Assembly (NCBI GenBank): GCA_023151185.1
Contig: JAKLJL010000001.1
Location: 928,306-992,305, forward strand
Direction: 5' to 3'
Source of the DNA: Bacteroidota bacterium
GTDB lineage: Bacteria; Bacteroidota; JABWAT01
DNA: 64,000 nucleotides
Every line of letters starts with the position of its first letter. Position 1 is the stretch's first letter. The notes under the pieces are model-generated. The model made no database searches, was not told where the DNA came from, and saw only the letters and a list, made by a program, of their open reading frames with translations. This document shows positions 49,239-61,358 of this stretch, one piece after another. Both the position numbers and the translations under genes were made by a program.

Positions 49239-50144
49239 ATGGGGCATGACCACCATCATCACCACGAACCAGCGCATAGTTTAAAACTTGCTATTCTGAT
49301 CACAGCCGGGATACTGGTTGCAGAACTTGCTGGTGCGTGGTATGCCAACTCCCTGGCCTTATTTGCTGATGCCGGTCACATGGTTACAGATTTGGGTGCA
49401 CTTATCCTGTCGTTTTCTGGAATCCGGTGGACACTGAAAAAACCAACTCCCGTCAGCACATTTGGGTATAAACGGGCAGAAATCCTGGTGGGGTTTACAA
49501 ATGGAATCCTGCTTTTTCTATTATCAGTTTATATTTCTGTTGAAGCAGTTTCCCGGTTTTTCCAGCCTGAAGCAGTTAATGCTTCGGTTTTGATCTGGGT
49601 TTCTTTATTCGGACTTACAGCCAATCTGGTCTCTGCCTTTTTGCTCTTCAGACACAGTCATGAAAATTTAAATATCCGGGGTGCTTTTCTTCATGTTGTG
49701 GGAGATGCACTGGGCTCAATCGGTGCCATTTTGGCCGGTATTATTATTTTCTATACCGGATGGTATCCGGCAGATGCTGTTATTTCGGTAATTATATCGC
49801 TGATTATTATTTTCAGCGCCTACCGGCTGATCAGGGAGACGGCCCATATTCTTATGGAAGCGGCACCGGCCTCTTTAGCCTATCATGAAGTTCAGGCTTC
49901 TCTGGTTGAAATTCCGGGCGTTACCGGCCTTCATGATCTTCATATCTGGACTCTTTCTTCAGGGAGTCATAATTTATCCTGCCATCTGATCCTTACCGAG
50001 GATGCTTTACAGGATTCTGTTCTCCGTCAGGCACACGACATAATCCGGCAGAAGTTTAAAATAGCCCACGCTACGTTTCAAACAGAAAAAGCAGGGTTTA
50101 CAGAGTGCCATAACTGTGAAATGCCCCATGAACACGCCCATTGA
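49239..50144 (+). CDS. Cation diffusion facilitator (Zn2+/Cd2+ exporter, CzcD-like)
   Basis: 301 residues, six membrane helices. Metal-site motifs LFADAGHMVTD (helix 2) and HVVGDALGS (helix 5) give the HxxxD pairs typical of zinc-specific CDF proteins. His-rich N-terminus (GHDHHHHHEP) and a CHNCEMPHEHAH tail suggest metal capture on the cytosolic side. Exchanges zinc for protons across the inner membrane. Three bases after tex; the 3' end overlaps dapF. Confidence 0.9.
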   Translation: MGHDHHHHHEPAHSLKLAILITAGILVAELAGAWYANSLALFADAGHMVTDLGALILSFSGIRWTLKKPTPVSTFGYKRAEILVGFTNGILLFLLSVYISVEAVSRFFQPEAVNASVLIWVSLFGLTANLVSAFLLFRHSHENLNIRGAFLHVVGDALGSIGAILAGIIIFYTGWYPADAVISVIISLIIIFSAYRLIRETAHILMEAAPASLAYHEVQASLVEIPGVTGLHDLHIWTLSSGSHNLSCHLILTEDALQDSVLRQAHDIIRQKFKIAHATFQTEKAGFTECHNCEMPHEHAH

Positions 50145-50928
50145 TTTCGTTAAATATTCTGGTGCAGGGAATGATTTTATTCTGGTTGATGACCGGAGTC
50201 TGAATCATCCGGATGCTGTTTACTCAGAAATCTGCCCAAAGTTTTGTGATCGCCATTTTGGAGTTGGGTCAGACGGGCTTATGGTGATAAGACCCTCTGA
50301 AAAGTATGATTTTACAATGCTTTATTTCAATCCGGATGGATCGAGGGCCGGAATGTGCGGAAATGGCGGAAGGTGTATAAGTGCTTATTTCAGCCGTCTC
50401 ACCGGGAAAACAGAGATCCGGTTTGAAACTCTTTCCGGGGTTTACTTTGCAGTTATTCAGCAGGATGGGGTGGCATTAACCATGATAGACCCCTTTGACT
50501 TTACAGACCCAGGTCTGGATTCCTCCCTCTATTTGAATACCGGCACTCAGCACCTTGTTGTATTTAAACCATCGGTTGATCTGGTTCCTGTTGATCAGGA
50601 AGGAAGAAAATTACGGTTTTCCGCTTTTGCAGATTCCAAAAAAGGGGTGAATGTTAATTTTGTTGAGATAACGGGGCCCGACTCCATCAAAATAAGAACC
50701 TATGAAAAGGGTGTCGAGGCAGAAACACTTGCATGCGGAACCGGTACTGTAGCCGGTGCCATTGCAGCCTTTCGGGCCGGTTTGATTTCTTCCCAACCCG
50801 TTCAGGTCACAGTCAGGTCTGGTAAAGTACTGACAGTGGGGTTCAGCCCCGAATTTAAAAATGTTGTTTTATCTGGCTCAGCCGAATTTATTTATTCAGG
50901 CACCATGTCCTTTCAAATCCATCGGTAA
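50128..50928 (+). CDS. dapF: Diaminopimelate epimerase
   Basis: 266 residues from the ATG at 50128; a GTG at 50116 is an in-frame alternative. Substrate-binding KYSGAGNDFIL at the N-terminus and the two catalytic cysteines in GMCGNGGRC and LACGTGTVAGA. Interconverts LL- and meso-DAP for peptidoglycan and lysine. Overlaps the CDF gene by 17 bases. Confidence 0.95.
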   Translation: MNTPIDFVKYSGAGNDFILVDDRSLNHPDAVYSEICPKFCDRHFGVGSDGLMVIRPSEKYDFTMLYFNPDGSRAGMCGNGGRCISAYFSRLTGKTEIRFETLSGVYFAVIQQDGVALTMIDPFDFTDPGLDSSLYLNTGTQHLVVFKPSVDLVPVDQEGRKLRFSAFADSKKGVNVNFVEITGPDSIKIRTYEKGVEAETLACGTGTVAGAIAAFRAGLISSQPVQVTVRSGKVLTVGFSPEFKNVVLSGSAEFIYSGTMSFQIHR

Positions 50929-51097
50929 TTCTGCCATCCTTTCACTTTCTCTGACAATTTGACTTTTTTCAAGGTTGCCACTTTTCTGCTTTCCTGATCT
51001 GAGATACGAATTCCCGGATTACCGGAAAAATTTTGCATTTTCCATGAGGATTCAATTCTTTGGCACGACCTTTGATAACTGCATCCACGTCAATCAA

Positions 51098-51115
51098 ACT
51101 GACAGTCGTGTCAGT
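51098..51115. promoter_or_regulatory. Inverted repeat upstream of groES
   Basis: ACTGACA-GTCG-TGTCAGT, a perfect 7-bp inverted repeat with a 4-nt spacer, 36 nt upstream of the groES ATG. It is not the CIRCE sequence. The 223-nt gap (50929-51151) has no consensus TAnnTTTN promoter at the right spacing. Operator or mRNA hairpin; role not established. Confidence 0.4.
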
Positions 51116-51151
51116 CAGAAACTACAAAATAAAACCAAATAAGAGGATGCT

Positions 51152-51436
51152 ATGACTATCAGGCCTTTAGCTGATCGGATTGTTGTAAAACCAGCTGCTG
51201 CTGAAGAAAAAACAAAAAGCGGGCTTTATATCCCGGATACAGCCAAGGAAAAACCCCAGCAGGGTGAAATTGTTGCTGTTGGAGCCGGGAAAGTTGCAGA
51301 TAACGGACAAACAATACCGATGCAACTGAAAGTTGGTGACCGGGTTCTGTACGGAAAATATTCCGGAACTGAAATCACTGTCGACGGAACCGACCTTCTC
51401 ATCATGAGAGAGTCAGACGTTTTTGCAATTCTTTGA
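51152..51436 (+). CDS. groES: Co-chaperonin GroES
   Basis: 94 residues. [12 protein letters not shown] at the start, mobile loop around [27 protein letters not shown] in the middle and [14 protein letters not shown] at the end. Caps the GroEL ring. SD AGAGGA upstream. groEL follows after 30 nt. Confidence 0.97.
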   Translation: MTIRPLADRIVVKPAAAEEKTKSGLYIPDTAKEKPQQGEIVAVGAGKVADNGQTIPMQLKVGDRVLYGKYSGTEITVDGTDLLIMRESDVFAIL

Positions 51437-51454
51437 AATTTAAACCTGAACTAA

Positions 51455-53095
<1,641 letters not shown>

Positions 53096-53120
53096 GATTC
53101 CGGATTCCGGATTTCTTGAA

Positions 53121-53149
53121 AAAGGGCTGCCGAAAACAGCCCTTTTTTT
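53121..53149 (+). terminator. Rho-independent terminator after groEL
   Basis: AAAGGGCTG / CAGCCCTTT (53121-53129 and 53137-53145), 7-nt loop, Ts to 53149. Confidence 0.9.
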
Positions 53150-53332
53150 ATTTCCGAAAATTGGAAAACATCCGGGAAAAATGGATTCTGGAAAATAGGG
53201 TTCGTTAGATTTTCATTGGAGGCAAAGAACCTGCTGTAAATTTGTCCTTTTTCGGGTAAATTTGCATGGATTGCAATCAACAGAAACTACCTGCTCAGAC
53301 TTTTATTGCTGTCAGTAACCTTAGTTTCTGAT

Positions 53333-53363
53333 TTGATAGGCAATATGAATTTAATTAACTTTA
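53333..53363 (+). promoter_or_regulatory. Bacteroidota-type promoter for the acyl-CoA dehydrogenase gene
   Basis: TTG (53333-53335), 20 nt, TAACTTTA (53356-53363). The ATG is 17 nt downstream, a very short leader. Two further TAAATTTG boxes (53237-53244 and 53257-53264) lie upstream without a TTG at standard distance. The rest of the 284-nt gap shows nothing else besides the groEL terminator. Confidence 0.45.
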
Positions 53364-53379
53364 CCTTTTGGAGATTTTT

Positions 53380-54552
53380 ATGAGCAAGTTTGCCGGTCTG
53401 GATTATTTGCACCTTAGTGATTTTCTCACTGAAGAAGAAAAAATGGTTCAGGAAACAGTCAGAAAATTTGTGGATGATGAAATCCTTCCTGTAATTGAAG
53501 ACCATTATCTGGCCGGTACTTTTCCGTTGTCTTTAATTAAAAAACTGGGGGAACTTGGCGTTTTTGGTCCTAATCTACCAGAAAAATATGGATGTGCCGG
53601 TCTTTCCAATATCGCTTATGGTCTGATTTGTCAGGAACTGGAGCGGGGAGATTCAGGGGTAAGAAGTTTTGTATCCGTTCAAGGATCTCTGGTCATGTAT
53701 CCCATCTTTGCATTCGGATCTGAGCAGCAAAAGGAATACTGGCTTCCGAAACTGGCTTCCGGTGAGAAAATTGGCTGTTTTGGCCTTACTGAACCCGATT
53801 TTGGTTCAAATCCCGGTGGAATGATTACCCGTTCCAGAAAAGATGGAAATTCAGTCATTCTGAATGGCGCTAAAATGTGGATTACAAACGGTACTCTTGC
53901 TGATGTTGCCGTTGTTTGGGCGAAAGACGAGGAGGGAACCATCCGGGGTTATCTTGTAGAAAAAGGAACTCCGGGATTTAGTGCTCCCGAGATTAAAAAG
54001 AAACACTCGCTCAGAGCATCGGTTACCTCTGAACTGGTATTTCAGGATTGCCGGATTCCTGCTGAAAACGAACTCCCCGGTGTTAAGGGTCTTAAAGGCC
54101 CTCTCAGTTGCCTGAACCAGGCCCGTTACGGAATTGCCTGGGGAGCACTTGGGTCTGCAATGGCAACCTATGATGCCTCTCTGGAATACGCAAAATCACG
54201 GATTCAGTTTGATAAACCAATTGCAGGCTTTCAGTTGGTTCAGCAAAAACTGGTTTACATGCTCAACGAAATTACAAAAGGCCAGCTTCTTGCCCTTCGG
54301 GTTGGCCAGCTTAAAGATGCCGGAAGAGTCCGCCCGCAGCATATCAGCATGGCCAAGCGGAATAATGTGGATATTGCTCTGGAATCAGCACGCCTGGCCC
54401 GTGACATCATGGGAGCTAACGGGATTACGGGTGAATATCCGGTCATGCGGCACATGAACAATCTTGAATCAGTCAAAACCTATGAAGGAACCCACGATAT
54501 CCACACCCTTATTCTGGGGCAGGATATCACCGGAATTCCAGCCTATCACTAA
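53380..54552 (+). CDS. Acyl-CoA dehydrogenase, glutaryl-CoA dehydrogenase type
   Basis: 390 residues from the ATG at 53380 (SD GGAG); a TTG 12 nt upstream is in frame. FAD enzyme: [13 protein letters not shown] and [15 protein letters not shown] form the flavin site, and the catalytic Glu is in [18 protein letters not shown], a sequence characteristic of glutaryl-CoA dehydrogenases (lysine/tryptophan degradation). An ordinary short-chain acyl-CoA dehydrogenase is less likely but possible. guaB follows after 10 nt. Confidence 0.85.
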   Translation: MSKFAGLDYLHLSDFLTEEEKMVQETVRKFVDDEILPVIEDHYLAGTFPLSLIKKLGELGVFGPNLPEKYGCAGLSNIAYGLICQELERGDSGVRSFVSVQGSLVMYPIFAFGSEQQKEYWLPKLASGEKIGCFGLTEPDFGSNPGGMITRSRKDGNSVILNGAKMWITNGTLADVAVVWAKDEEGTIRGYLVEKGTPGFSAPEIKKKHSLRASVTSELVFQDCRIPAENELPGVKGLKGPLSCLNQARYGIAWGALGSAMATYDASLEYAKSRIQFDKPIAGFQLVQQKLVYMLNEITKGQLLALRVGQLKDAGRVRPQHISMAKRNNVDIALESARLARDIMGANGITGEYPVMRHMNNLESVKTYEGTHDIHTLILGQDITGIPAYH

Positions 54553-54562
54553 TAAAGGATCT

Positions 54563-56041
54563 ATGGCAAAACAATCTGTCCCCACCAAAATCATTGCTGA
54601 TGCCCTGACCTATGATGATATTCTTCTGGTTCCTGCCCACAGTGCAGTTCTTCCCAGAGATGTCAATATCCAAACCAGGCTGACAACCGGCATAACGATG
54701 AATGTTCCGCTGCTGTCCGCAGCCATGGATACCGTAACTGAAAGCAACATGGCCATTGCTATTGCACGGGAAGGCGGTATCGGGATTATTCATAAAAATA
54801 TGCCGGTGGAACGCCAGGCTGAGGAAGTGGATAAAGTTAAGCGGTATGAATCCGGGATGATTGTAAACCCCTACACATTAAACCGGGATTCAACGGTAGC
54901 CGATGCCCATGCAGTCATGAGCAGGTATCACATTTCCGGTATTCCCATCACGGATAGCCAGGGTAAACTGATCGGGATTGTTACCAACCGGGATTTGAGA
55001 TTTGTCAGACAGATGAATGAACTCATCCGGGATATCATGACTACTGAAAACCTGATCACAGCCCCGGTCGGGACTACTCTTGAACAGGCCGAACAGATCC
55101 TTCAGAAACACAAAATTGAAAAATTACCCGTTGTTGACACAAATGGACTTCTGAAAGGGCTGATCACTTTTAAGGATATTCAGAAAAAGAAAATTTTTCC
55201 GAATGCCTGTAAAGATTCCAGAGGCAGACTGCGTGCAGGAGCTGCAGTTGGTATTGGCAAGGATACAGAAAAACGGGTTTCTGCTTTGGTTGATTCGGGT
55301 GTGGATGTTGTTATTGTGGACACTGCCCATGGCCATTCAGAAGGTGTCCTGACAACTGTCCGGAAAATCAGGAAGAAATACCCTGACCTGCAACTGATTG
55401 GTGGAAATATTGCAACCGGCGAAGCAGCCGAAGCTTTGATTAAAGCTGGGGTAAATGGATTAAAAGTTGGGGTCGGACCAGGAAGTATCTGCACCACACG
55501 GGTTGTAACCGGAGTGGGGGTTCCGCAGGTAACAGCTATTATGTGGGCTGCAGAAACTGCCCAAAAATACCAGGTGCCGGTCATCGCAGACGGCGGAATT
55601 AAATACACCGGGGATATATCCAAGGCAATCGCCGCCGGTGCAGATTCTGTAATGATCGGATCTCTTTTTGCCGGAATGGATGAATCACCCGGTGAAACGA
55701 TCCTGTTTGAAGGAAGAAAATATAAAACTTACCGTGGGATGGGATCACTGGGTGCCATGGAAAAAGGCAGCAAAGACCGGTACTTTCAGGATGTTGAGGA
55801 AGATATCAAAAAACTGGTCCCTGAAGGTATAGAAGGCCGTGTTCCCTATAAAGGGTCTGTATCTGAAACCGTCTACCAAATGGTTGGTGGCCTCCGGGCC
55901 GCAATGGGGTATTGCGGGACTCAGTCAATTCCTGAGTTTAAAGAAAAAGCAAGATTTACCCGGATGACCAATGCCGGACTTCGTGAAAGCCATCCGCATG
56001 GCGTTTATATCACGAAAGAATCACCCAATTACAACATCTGA
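54563..56041 (+). CDS. guaB: IMP dehydrogenase
   Basis: 492 residues from the ATG at 54563 with SD AAAGGA; a longer frame extends back into the upstream gene but does not match the family. TIM barrel with [14 protein letters not shown], two CBS domains (about 95-210), and the catalytic Cys in [16 protein letters not shown]. Oxidises IMP to XMP, the committed step to GMP. Confidence 0.97.
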   Translation: MAKQSVPTKIIADALTYDDILLVPAHSAVLPRDVNIQTRLTTGITMNVPLLSAAMDTVTESNMAIAIAREGGIGIIHKNMPVERQAEEVDKVKRYESGMIVNPYTLNRDSTVADAHAVMSRYHISGIPITDSQGKLIGIVTNRDLRFVRQMNELIRDIMTTENLITAPVGTTLEQAEQILQKHKIEKLPVVDTNGLLKGLITFKDIQKKKIFPNACKDSRGRLRAGAAVGIGKDTEKRVSALVDSGVDVVIVDTAHGHSEGVLTTVRKIRKKYPDLQLIGGNIATGEAAEALIKAGVNGLKVGVGPGSICTTRVVTGVGVPQVTAIMWAAETAQKYQVPVIADGGIKYTGDISKAIAAGADSVMIGSLFAGMDESPGETILFEGRKYKTYRGMGSLGAMEKGSKDRYFQDVEEDIKKLVPEGIEGRVPYKGSVSETVYQMVGGLRAAMGYCGTQSIPEFKEKARFTRMTNAGLRESHPHGVYITKESPNYNI

Positions 56042-56062
56042 CCACCAGCCGGGATCCTGCCA

Positions 56063-57373
56063 ATGTTAAACGACGAATTTAAGCGACGGGTGTTTGTTGT
56101 TGCCTATTACTTCCCGCCAATGGGACTTTCAGGTGTTCAGAGAACCCTAAAACTCGTAAAGTACCTTCATGATTTTGGCTGGAGTTCCACTGTTTTAACG
56201 ATCACCCCAAAAACGTACTTTGCCTTTGATGAAAGTTTCCTGACTGAACTTGCCGGGCGGGACGCTGAAATCATTCGGACCAATGCAATTGATCCTGAAA
56301 AGCTTTTCAAAAGCAGGAAAACTGTCAAATTAAAAAAAGAATGGCTCAGAAAAATCCTCAACCGGATTTCCCAGTTTTTCTTCATTCCCGATAACAAAAT
56401 TTTCTGGAAAAAAACAGCAGTAAAAGCCGGGCTTGAAGAACTCGCAAAAAATGAACATCATATTATTTTTTCAACTGCACCACCTTATACCGATCACCTG
56501 GTTGCATTTGAATTGAAACGGGTAACTGGGCTTCCATTGGTATTGGATTTCAGGGACTCGTGGCTTGACAATCCTTATCACTTTTACTGGACGCCATTCC
56601 ACAAAACACTGCACTACCACCTGGAACGAAAAATTGTCAGGTCTGCCAACCTGATTGTCACCATTAACCGGGCAATTAAGGAAAAACTGGTTGCCCGCCA
56701 CCGGGATGTTCTGAACCTGGCCTCAGTAAAAGTACTTTCGCAAGGATTTGATCAGGAAGATTTTGATAAATTCGGGAAGCCCTATAAAAAGTCAAGGACG
56801 ACAATGAAATGGGTGTATACAGGAGTGTTTTATGAGAAAAATACTCCCGAACCCCTGTACAAAGCCCTGGCACTTCTAAAAAACTCTCATCCTCAGGTTT
56901 ATTCTGCCCTGGAATTTCACATGATCGGGTATGTTCAGTCAGAATTTGTGAATAAAACCAAGGTTCTCCAGATTCATGACCGGTTTGTTTATCATGATTA
57001 TCAGGAGCATCCGGTTGTTATTCAATGGCTTAGTCAGGCTGATGCCTTGTGGCTGTCACTGGGTGTAGGGAAAGGGTATGAATCGATATCCACAGGAAAA
57101 GTATATGAATACATCGGGTCTGGAAAACCAATACTGGCCATTTGCCCAGATAATGATGTGGCCAAAACTCTTAAACCCTTTTCCAATTCACGGATTGTGA
57201 ATCCCGGAATGACTGAGGAAATCCGGAATGTGATGGTTGAACTTCATTCAGCCTGGACTCGGAAAGGATACCCGGAAAAACCAGACCCTCAACTCCAGCA
57301 ACTTTACGAGAGAAAATTTATTGCCTCGCAACTTGCCAAAGAATTTAATATGATTGCCAGAATTGCCGATTAA
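56063..57373 (+). CDS. Glycosyltransferase (GT4-like)
   Basis: 436 residues. N-terminal Rossmann half with VAYYFPPMGLSGVQRTLKLVKYL, the sugar-acceptor side typical of GT-B family 4 enzymes; VLDFRDSWLDNP in the middle; C-terminal donor half with KVYEYIGSGKPILAI, the usual E-x7-E-like region. No membrane segment, so cytosolic or peripheral. Likely adds a sugar to a surface polysaccharide or lipid; donor and acceptor unknown. The subtilase gene follows with its SD starting 4 nt after this stop. Confidence 0.82.
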   Translation: MLNDEFKRRVFVVAYYFPPMGLSGVQRTLKLVKYLHDFGWSSTVLTITPKTYFAFDESFLTELAGRDAEIIRTNAIDPEKLFKSRKTVKLKKEWLRKILNRISQFFFIPDNKIFWKKTAVKAGLEELAKNEHHIIFSTAPPYTDHLVAFELKRVTGLPLVLDFRDSWLDNPYHFYWTPFHKTLHYHLERKIVRSANLIVTINRAIKEKLVARHRDVLNLASVKVLSQGFDQEDFDKFGKPYKKSRTTMKWVYTGVFYEKNTPEPLYKALALLKNSHPQVYSALEFHMIGYVQSEFVNKTKVLQIHDRFVYHDYQEHPVVIQWLSQADALWLSLGVGKGYESISTGKVYEYIGSGKPILAICPDNDVAKTLKPFSNSRIVNPGMTEEIRNVMVELHSAWTRKGYPEKPDPQLQQLYERKFIASQLAKEFNMIARIAD

Positions 57374-57386
57374 CTCAGGAGGAATT

Positions 57387-60300
57387 CTGCACCGTACTTA
57401 TTTGACCCTTTTTACTCTTATTTTTTTGCCTCTGCTTTCAAATGGCCAGGTTAAGCTAATCCGGCTTTCTGAATCTAAATCTGACCAGTTAAAAAAATCC
57501 GGGATTCACCTAACCCCTGCATTTGATGAACCCTGGATGTCGTTTCAGCAGGTTACCGACGGCTACTATCTGGTCGAAAGTCCTTTCCCTGAAGAAATAA
57601 ATCCCGATGACCTTAAAGATATTCTTTCTTTTCAAATCAACACCGGGATCCCTGATGATTCTGCTTATTTCAGTCAATGGAATTTGCGTGCAATAGGATT
57701 CAATTTGAGTATGTTGAATGGGCTAACCCTTCAACCGGTTCGGGTAGCCGTTTTGGATACAGGCATTGAGCCTGATCATCCTGATCTGACACCTTCCATT
57801 TGGAATAATCCCGGAGAAGGAAACATTCCGGATGGGATTGACAATGACCGGAATGGGTTGACGGATGACCTTATCGGTTATAATTTCCTGTCAAACAAAA
57901 AACAGGAATCCCCGATTGATGATCATGGCCACGGTACCAGTGTCTCCGGAATTATAGCTGCGGTTACGGGAAACCGGATCGGGATTGCAGGAATTTCGCC
58001 AAATGCAGAAATTTTATCCTTAAAAGTTTTTGATGAAACCGGAAACGGAACAGAACTGGAAATAGCAAAAGGCCTTCTTTACGCCTGGTATATGGGCGCC
58101 AAAGTGGTCAATATGAGTTTTGGTGTTTCGAATGACAAATCGGTTTTACTGGAATCAATCTGCTCAGAAATGGAAAAGGCCGGTATAATTCTTGTCGCAA
58201 GTTCTGGAAATTCAGGTGGTTATGATCGACATTACCCCTCAGGATACGAAAGTGTGATTTCAGTCGGGGCCTCAGGTGAATCCGGCGAAAGAACTGTTTT
58301 TTCCATGTTTGGAAATCGTCTTGATCTGCTTGCGCCCGGTTCAGGAATCCCAACAACGGCATTGAATCAAGGTTATCACGGTTTTTCGGGAACTTCAGCT
58401 TCAGCCCCGCATGTAACCGCCATTTGTGCTGTCCTTGCCGGGATCAACCCTGATTTAACCACCGGACAGGTCAGAATGCTTATGCAGGAAACAGCCGTTA
58501 AAACGGGCACTGATGAATTCACGGCTCAGTCCGGCGCAGGTGTGGTGAATCTGACGAATGCCATTTATAAAATTCAGAACCGGTACGACGTCCGGATTTC
58601 CTCTCCAAAAACTGATGACTGGTGGAAAGGTGACTCCCTTCAGATTCAAATTTCAACACTGACACCCAATTTTAAATCCTGGGCGTTGTACTGGAAATCC
58701 GGCCTCGGATATCCTGACGATTGGAAACTGATTACCAGCTCCGAAACACGGTTAGCCGGCGAAAATGCAGCAACCCTGTTCTGGGATGACATCATGCCGG
58801 TGATGGAACCTGGTGACTCAGTTATTTCAATTCGTTTGAGTGTCGTAAACCAGAACGGCTCTGTTCTGGAAGACAGGAAGACTGTTTTCAGATACCTGAA
58901 ACCCTTAAAACTTGATTTTTCATGGATTGATTTTGCCTGGGATAAATCCGGATTTTCCCTATGGTCGGAAGTTCAGGCAAATCACCCCGTGACCTTAACT
59001 TTGACTGCAGAAAATTCCGGACAGCAATCCGGAAATACCAACCAGATGTGGAAATATACCGGATTTGTTTCCTCACCTGTTTTTTCATCAGGGGCCTGGA
59101 ATGTAACAGTTAAAGCGACAGATCTTGCCGGCGATTTTATAGAATTCAGGAAAACAGTTCAGGTTCCGGAGTTGTCGCATGATAAAATAGAACCGGATTC
59201 AGTAGTTTTATCCGGATTGCCGAATTCGTTTCTTTTATCAAAAAATTGCGACTGGAACCGGGATGGGGTTACCGACTTTGTTGTGAGCCTGTCGGATGAA
59301 AACTCAGAATATGGAGCCATCCGTTTTTATAACGGGAAAAACCTGAGTTCCCCTCAGGATTCTATTTCCTTGAAACTGGTTCCGAAAGATGTACTCTATT
59401 GGAATGGTAAGTGGTGGTTTTTAGGGCTTTCTCTTGGTCAATCCTTTCTTTATTCAAGTGTAACTGATTCTACACCACCGGTTGCACTTTCATGGCAAAG
59501 CTCAAAAGAGTCTGAAACCTGGGCTTCCGGTCTGGCAATAAAGGAAGGGAAACTATTCCTCATTTGGCGGAATTCTGCTTCCTACCGGATTTCAGAATTT
59601 AATTCAACAGGCACTCAAACTGTAAAAACGCAGGTTGGTGCTTATCCGCAGACAATGAAGTTAAGTGGTCCACCCAATTCCAGAGTGGTTCGGTTTACTG
59701 AGTCATTTAATGGACCCCAATTATTTGTGGCGGACCAGGTTGGCAATGCACTTGTCTATCAGTGGGATGACCGGGACACACTCCTGATGCTTTTTGCCGA
59801 TCCTGTCAATCTGTATGAACCTGCCGATTATCTGGAAGCGGCAGATCTTAACCAGGATGGGAAAGACGAACTAATATTGCTTTCCCACGACCTTCAGATT
59901 GAACATCCTGTCTATGGGGAAACTTTCCCCACAAGATGGAATATCCGGATTTACTCAGAACAGGACGGGAAGCCGGTTGTACTTGCCGATCAGTGGTTTC
60001 TGAATTTTATGGGTGAATCTCAACGGCAGAATAAACTGATTGTTGACTCAATTGATGGTGACTTCTTTTTTCTGTTCGGCCTTCATCCTGATCTGCTGAT
60101 CGGGAAATGGAATTCCTTAAAAAACCAGATTGAAATAACTGCAAGAATTGAAAATGCCAGTATGTCATCTGGGTTTGGAAAAGGAAATATAAATGGCGCA
60201 TGGTTTGATTTTATTTCTAATCCGAAAGGCAGGCCAACTGCCTGGAATATGAAAAAAGCTGATTTCCCCAAAATCAATAAGGTCATTCAAACTTCTGATT

Positions 60301-61358
60301 CGACGGCCTATTTGGCCCTGGATAAAACCTATCCATCCGTTTCTTTATTCCGTAAAGAGAATAAAACCTGGGATTTTCGGAGTTATCACAGTTCTACGGA
60401 TACAATCCGGATCAAGGGCTCGCCTGACGTGCAGGAGGAGTTTCTTGTAGGCGTTAATCAAAGTCCGGTACAGTCTCTTCGGAATGATAACCATGCAAAG
60501 GTGAAATTCTGGAAATCCGGCGAGTTGAAAACAGAAGTTTCCGGACGGCTGATTCAGTTCCATGCCAGCCAACCCATGCAATTTTCGTCTGAGAATTTTT
60601 CTGACCTTCTTTGGAAGCATAATCTTCCTGACCGTGTCCTGCTGGATGAATCCGGTCAAAACCTGGTTATCCGGTATCCAGATTCTTTATCCGGATTATA
60701 TCCTGTGCCGGATTTTTATGATGAACATGGACGTTTGTTTGGTAAAACGGTATTAACAGTTAACCTTCCACCACTTTCATCAGCAACCGGAGGGTTTTAT
60801 ATCGCATCCTGCCAGAGTCTGTCAGATTATTCAGCAGTTATTACCTTTTCAGAAGTTCCGGATAGTCTTCAGCTTTACTCAACGCCACTCCCGGTTTCTG
60901 AAAAGGAATCGATTACCTTTGAGAAACAGTGGAAATCCGAAAAAAGCATGCTTTTAAGCTACCCGGGACGTCCTGCCGGAAGCCTGGGTAAACCCCTGGT
61001 TCTTGATTTTTCAGGATTAAAATCAAAAGATGGCCCGGTGATCAACCCGGCAGGGAGTCAGGTGATAATTGAATCAACAGGAAAATCTGTTGAGGATGTT
61101 CTGGTTTATCCCAATCCATGGAATATGAGTAAATCAGGCGAATTATATTTGGGCCGGCTTCCTCAAGCGGTCAGTATTTCAATTTATGATATCCGGTTCA
61201 GGCTTGTTACTACCATTGAGAAAACAGCACCGGGTGGAAGTGTTTCCTGGAATGGAAAGGACCGCGGCGGCAAAACCGTCAGCTCGGGTATTTATTTTTA
61301 TATTCTGAAAACGCCGGATGGTAAGGAAAAGTCCGGCAAATTTGCTGTCATCCGTTAA
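57387..61358 (+). CDS. Subtilase (S8) T9SS cargo protein
   Basis: About 1323 residues. Peptidase S8 domain about 110-385 with the triad Asp in VAVLDTGIEPDHPDL (D124), His in DDHGHGTSVSG (H182) and Ser in FSGTSASAPHV (S337). Long beta-rich middle with FG-GAP-like calcium motifs (DWNRDGVTDFV near 621, DLNQDGKDELI near 819). C-terminal sorting domain: VYPNPWNMSKSGEL ... SSGIYFYILKT. No ATG or GTG fits: the SD AGGAGGA (57377-57383) points to a CTG at 57387, placing the signal peptide (HRTYLTLFTLIFLPLLSNGQ) at the N-terminus; TTG codons at 57354, 57363 and 57402 are alternatives. Secreted or surface protease. Confidence 0.85.
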   Translation: MHRTYLTLFTLIFLPLLSNGQVKLIRLSESKSDQLKKSGIHLTPAFDEPWMSFQQVTDGYYLVESPFPEEINPDDLKDILSFQINTGIPDDSAYFSQWNLRAIGFNLSMLNGLTLQPVRVAVLDTGIEPDHPDLTPSIWNNPGEGNIPDGIDNDRNGLTDDLIGYNFLSNKKQESPIDDHGHGTSVSGIIAAVTGNRIGIAGISPNAEILSLKVFDETGNGTELEIAKGLLYAWYMGAKVVNMSFGVSNDKSVLLESICSEMEKAGIILVASSGNSGGYDRHYPSGYESVISVGASGESGERTVFSMFGNRLDLLAPGSGIPTTALNQGYHGFSGTSASAPHVTAICAVLAGINPDLTTGQVRMLMQETAVKTGTDEFTAQSGAGVVNLTNAIYKIQNRYDVRISSPKTDDWWKGDSLQIQISTLTPNFKSWALYWKSGLGYPDDWKLITSSETRLAGENAATLFWDDIMPVMEPGDSVISIRLSVVNQNGSVLEDRKTVFRYLKPLKLDFSWIDFAWDKSGFSLWSEVQANHPVTLTLTAENSGQQSGNTNQMWKYTGFVSSPVFSSGAWNVTVKATDLAGDFIEFRKTVQVPELSHDKIEPDSVVLSGLPNSFLLSKNCDWNRDGVTDFVVSLSDENSEYGAIRFYNGKNLSSPQDSISLKLVPKDVLYWNGKWWFLGLSLGQSFLYSSVTDSTPPVALSWQSSKESETWASGLAIKEGKLFLIWRNSASYRISEFNSTGTQTVKTQVGAYPQTMKLSGPPNSRVVRFTESFNGPQLFVADQVGNALVYQWDDRDTLLMLFADPVNLYEPADYLEAADLNQDGKDELILLSHDLQIEHPVYGETFPTRWNIRIYSEQDGKPVVLADQWFLNFMGESQRQNKLIVDSIDGDFFFLFGLHPDLLIGKWNSLKNQIEITARIENASMSSGFGKGNINGAWFDFISNPKGRPTAWNMKKADFPKINKVIQTSDSTAYLALDKTYPSVSLFRKENKTWDFRSYHSSTDTIRIKGSPDVQEEFLVGVNQSPVQSLRNDNHAKVKFWKSGELKTEVSGRLIQFHASQPMQFSSENFSDLLWKHNLPDRVLLDESGQNLVIRYPDSLSGLYPVPDFYDEHGRLFGKTVLTVNLPPLSSATGGFYIASCQSLSDYSAVITFSEVPDSLQLYSTPLPVSEKESITFEKQWKSEKSMLLSYPGRPAGSLGKPLVLDFSGLKSKDGPVINPAGSQVIIESTGKSVEDVLVYPNPWNMSKSGELYLGRLPQAVSISIYDIRFRLVTTIEKTAPGGSVSWNGKDRGGKTVSSGIYFYILKTPDGKEKSGKFAVIR

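Noticed and set aside
50929..51151. CIRCE/HrcA operator before groES
   Set aside because: No TTAGCACTC-N9-GAGTGCTAA or near match; only an unrelated 7-bp repeat is present.
54464..54562. N-terminal extension of guaB into the acyl-CoA dehydrogenase gene
   Set aside because: No similarity to IMP dehydrogenases, while the ATG at 54563 has an SD and the family-typical beginning.
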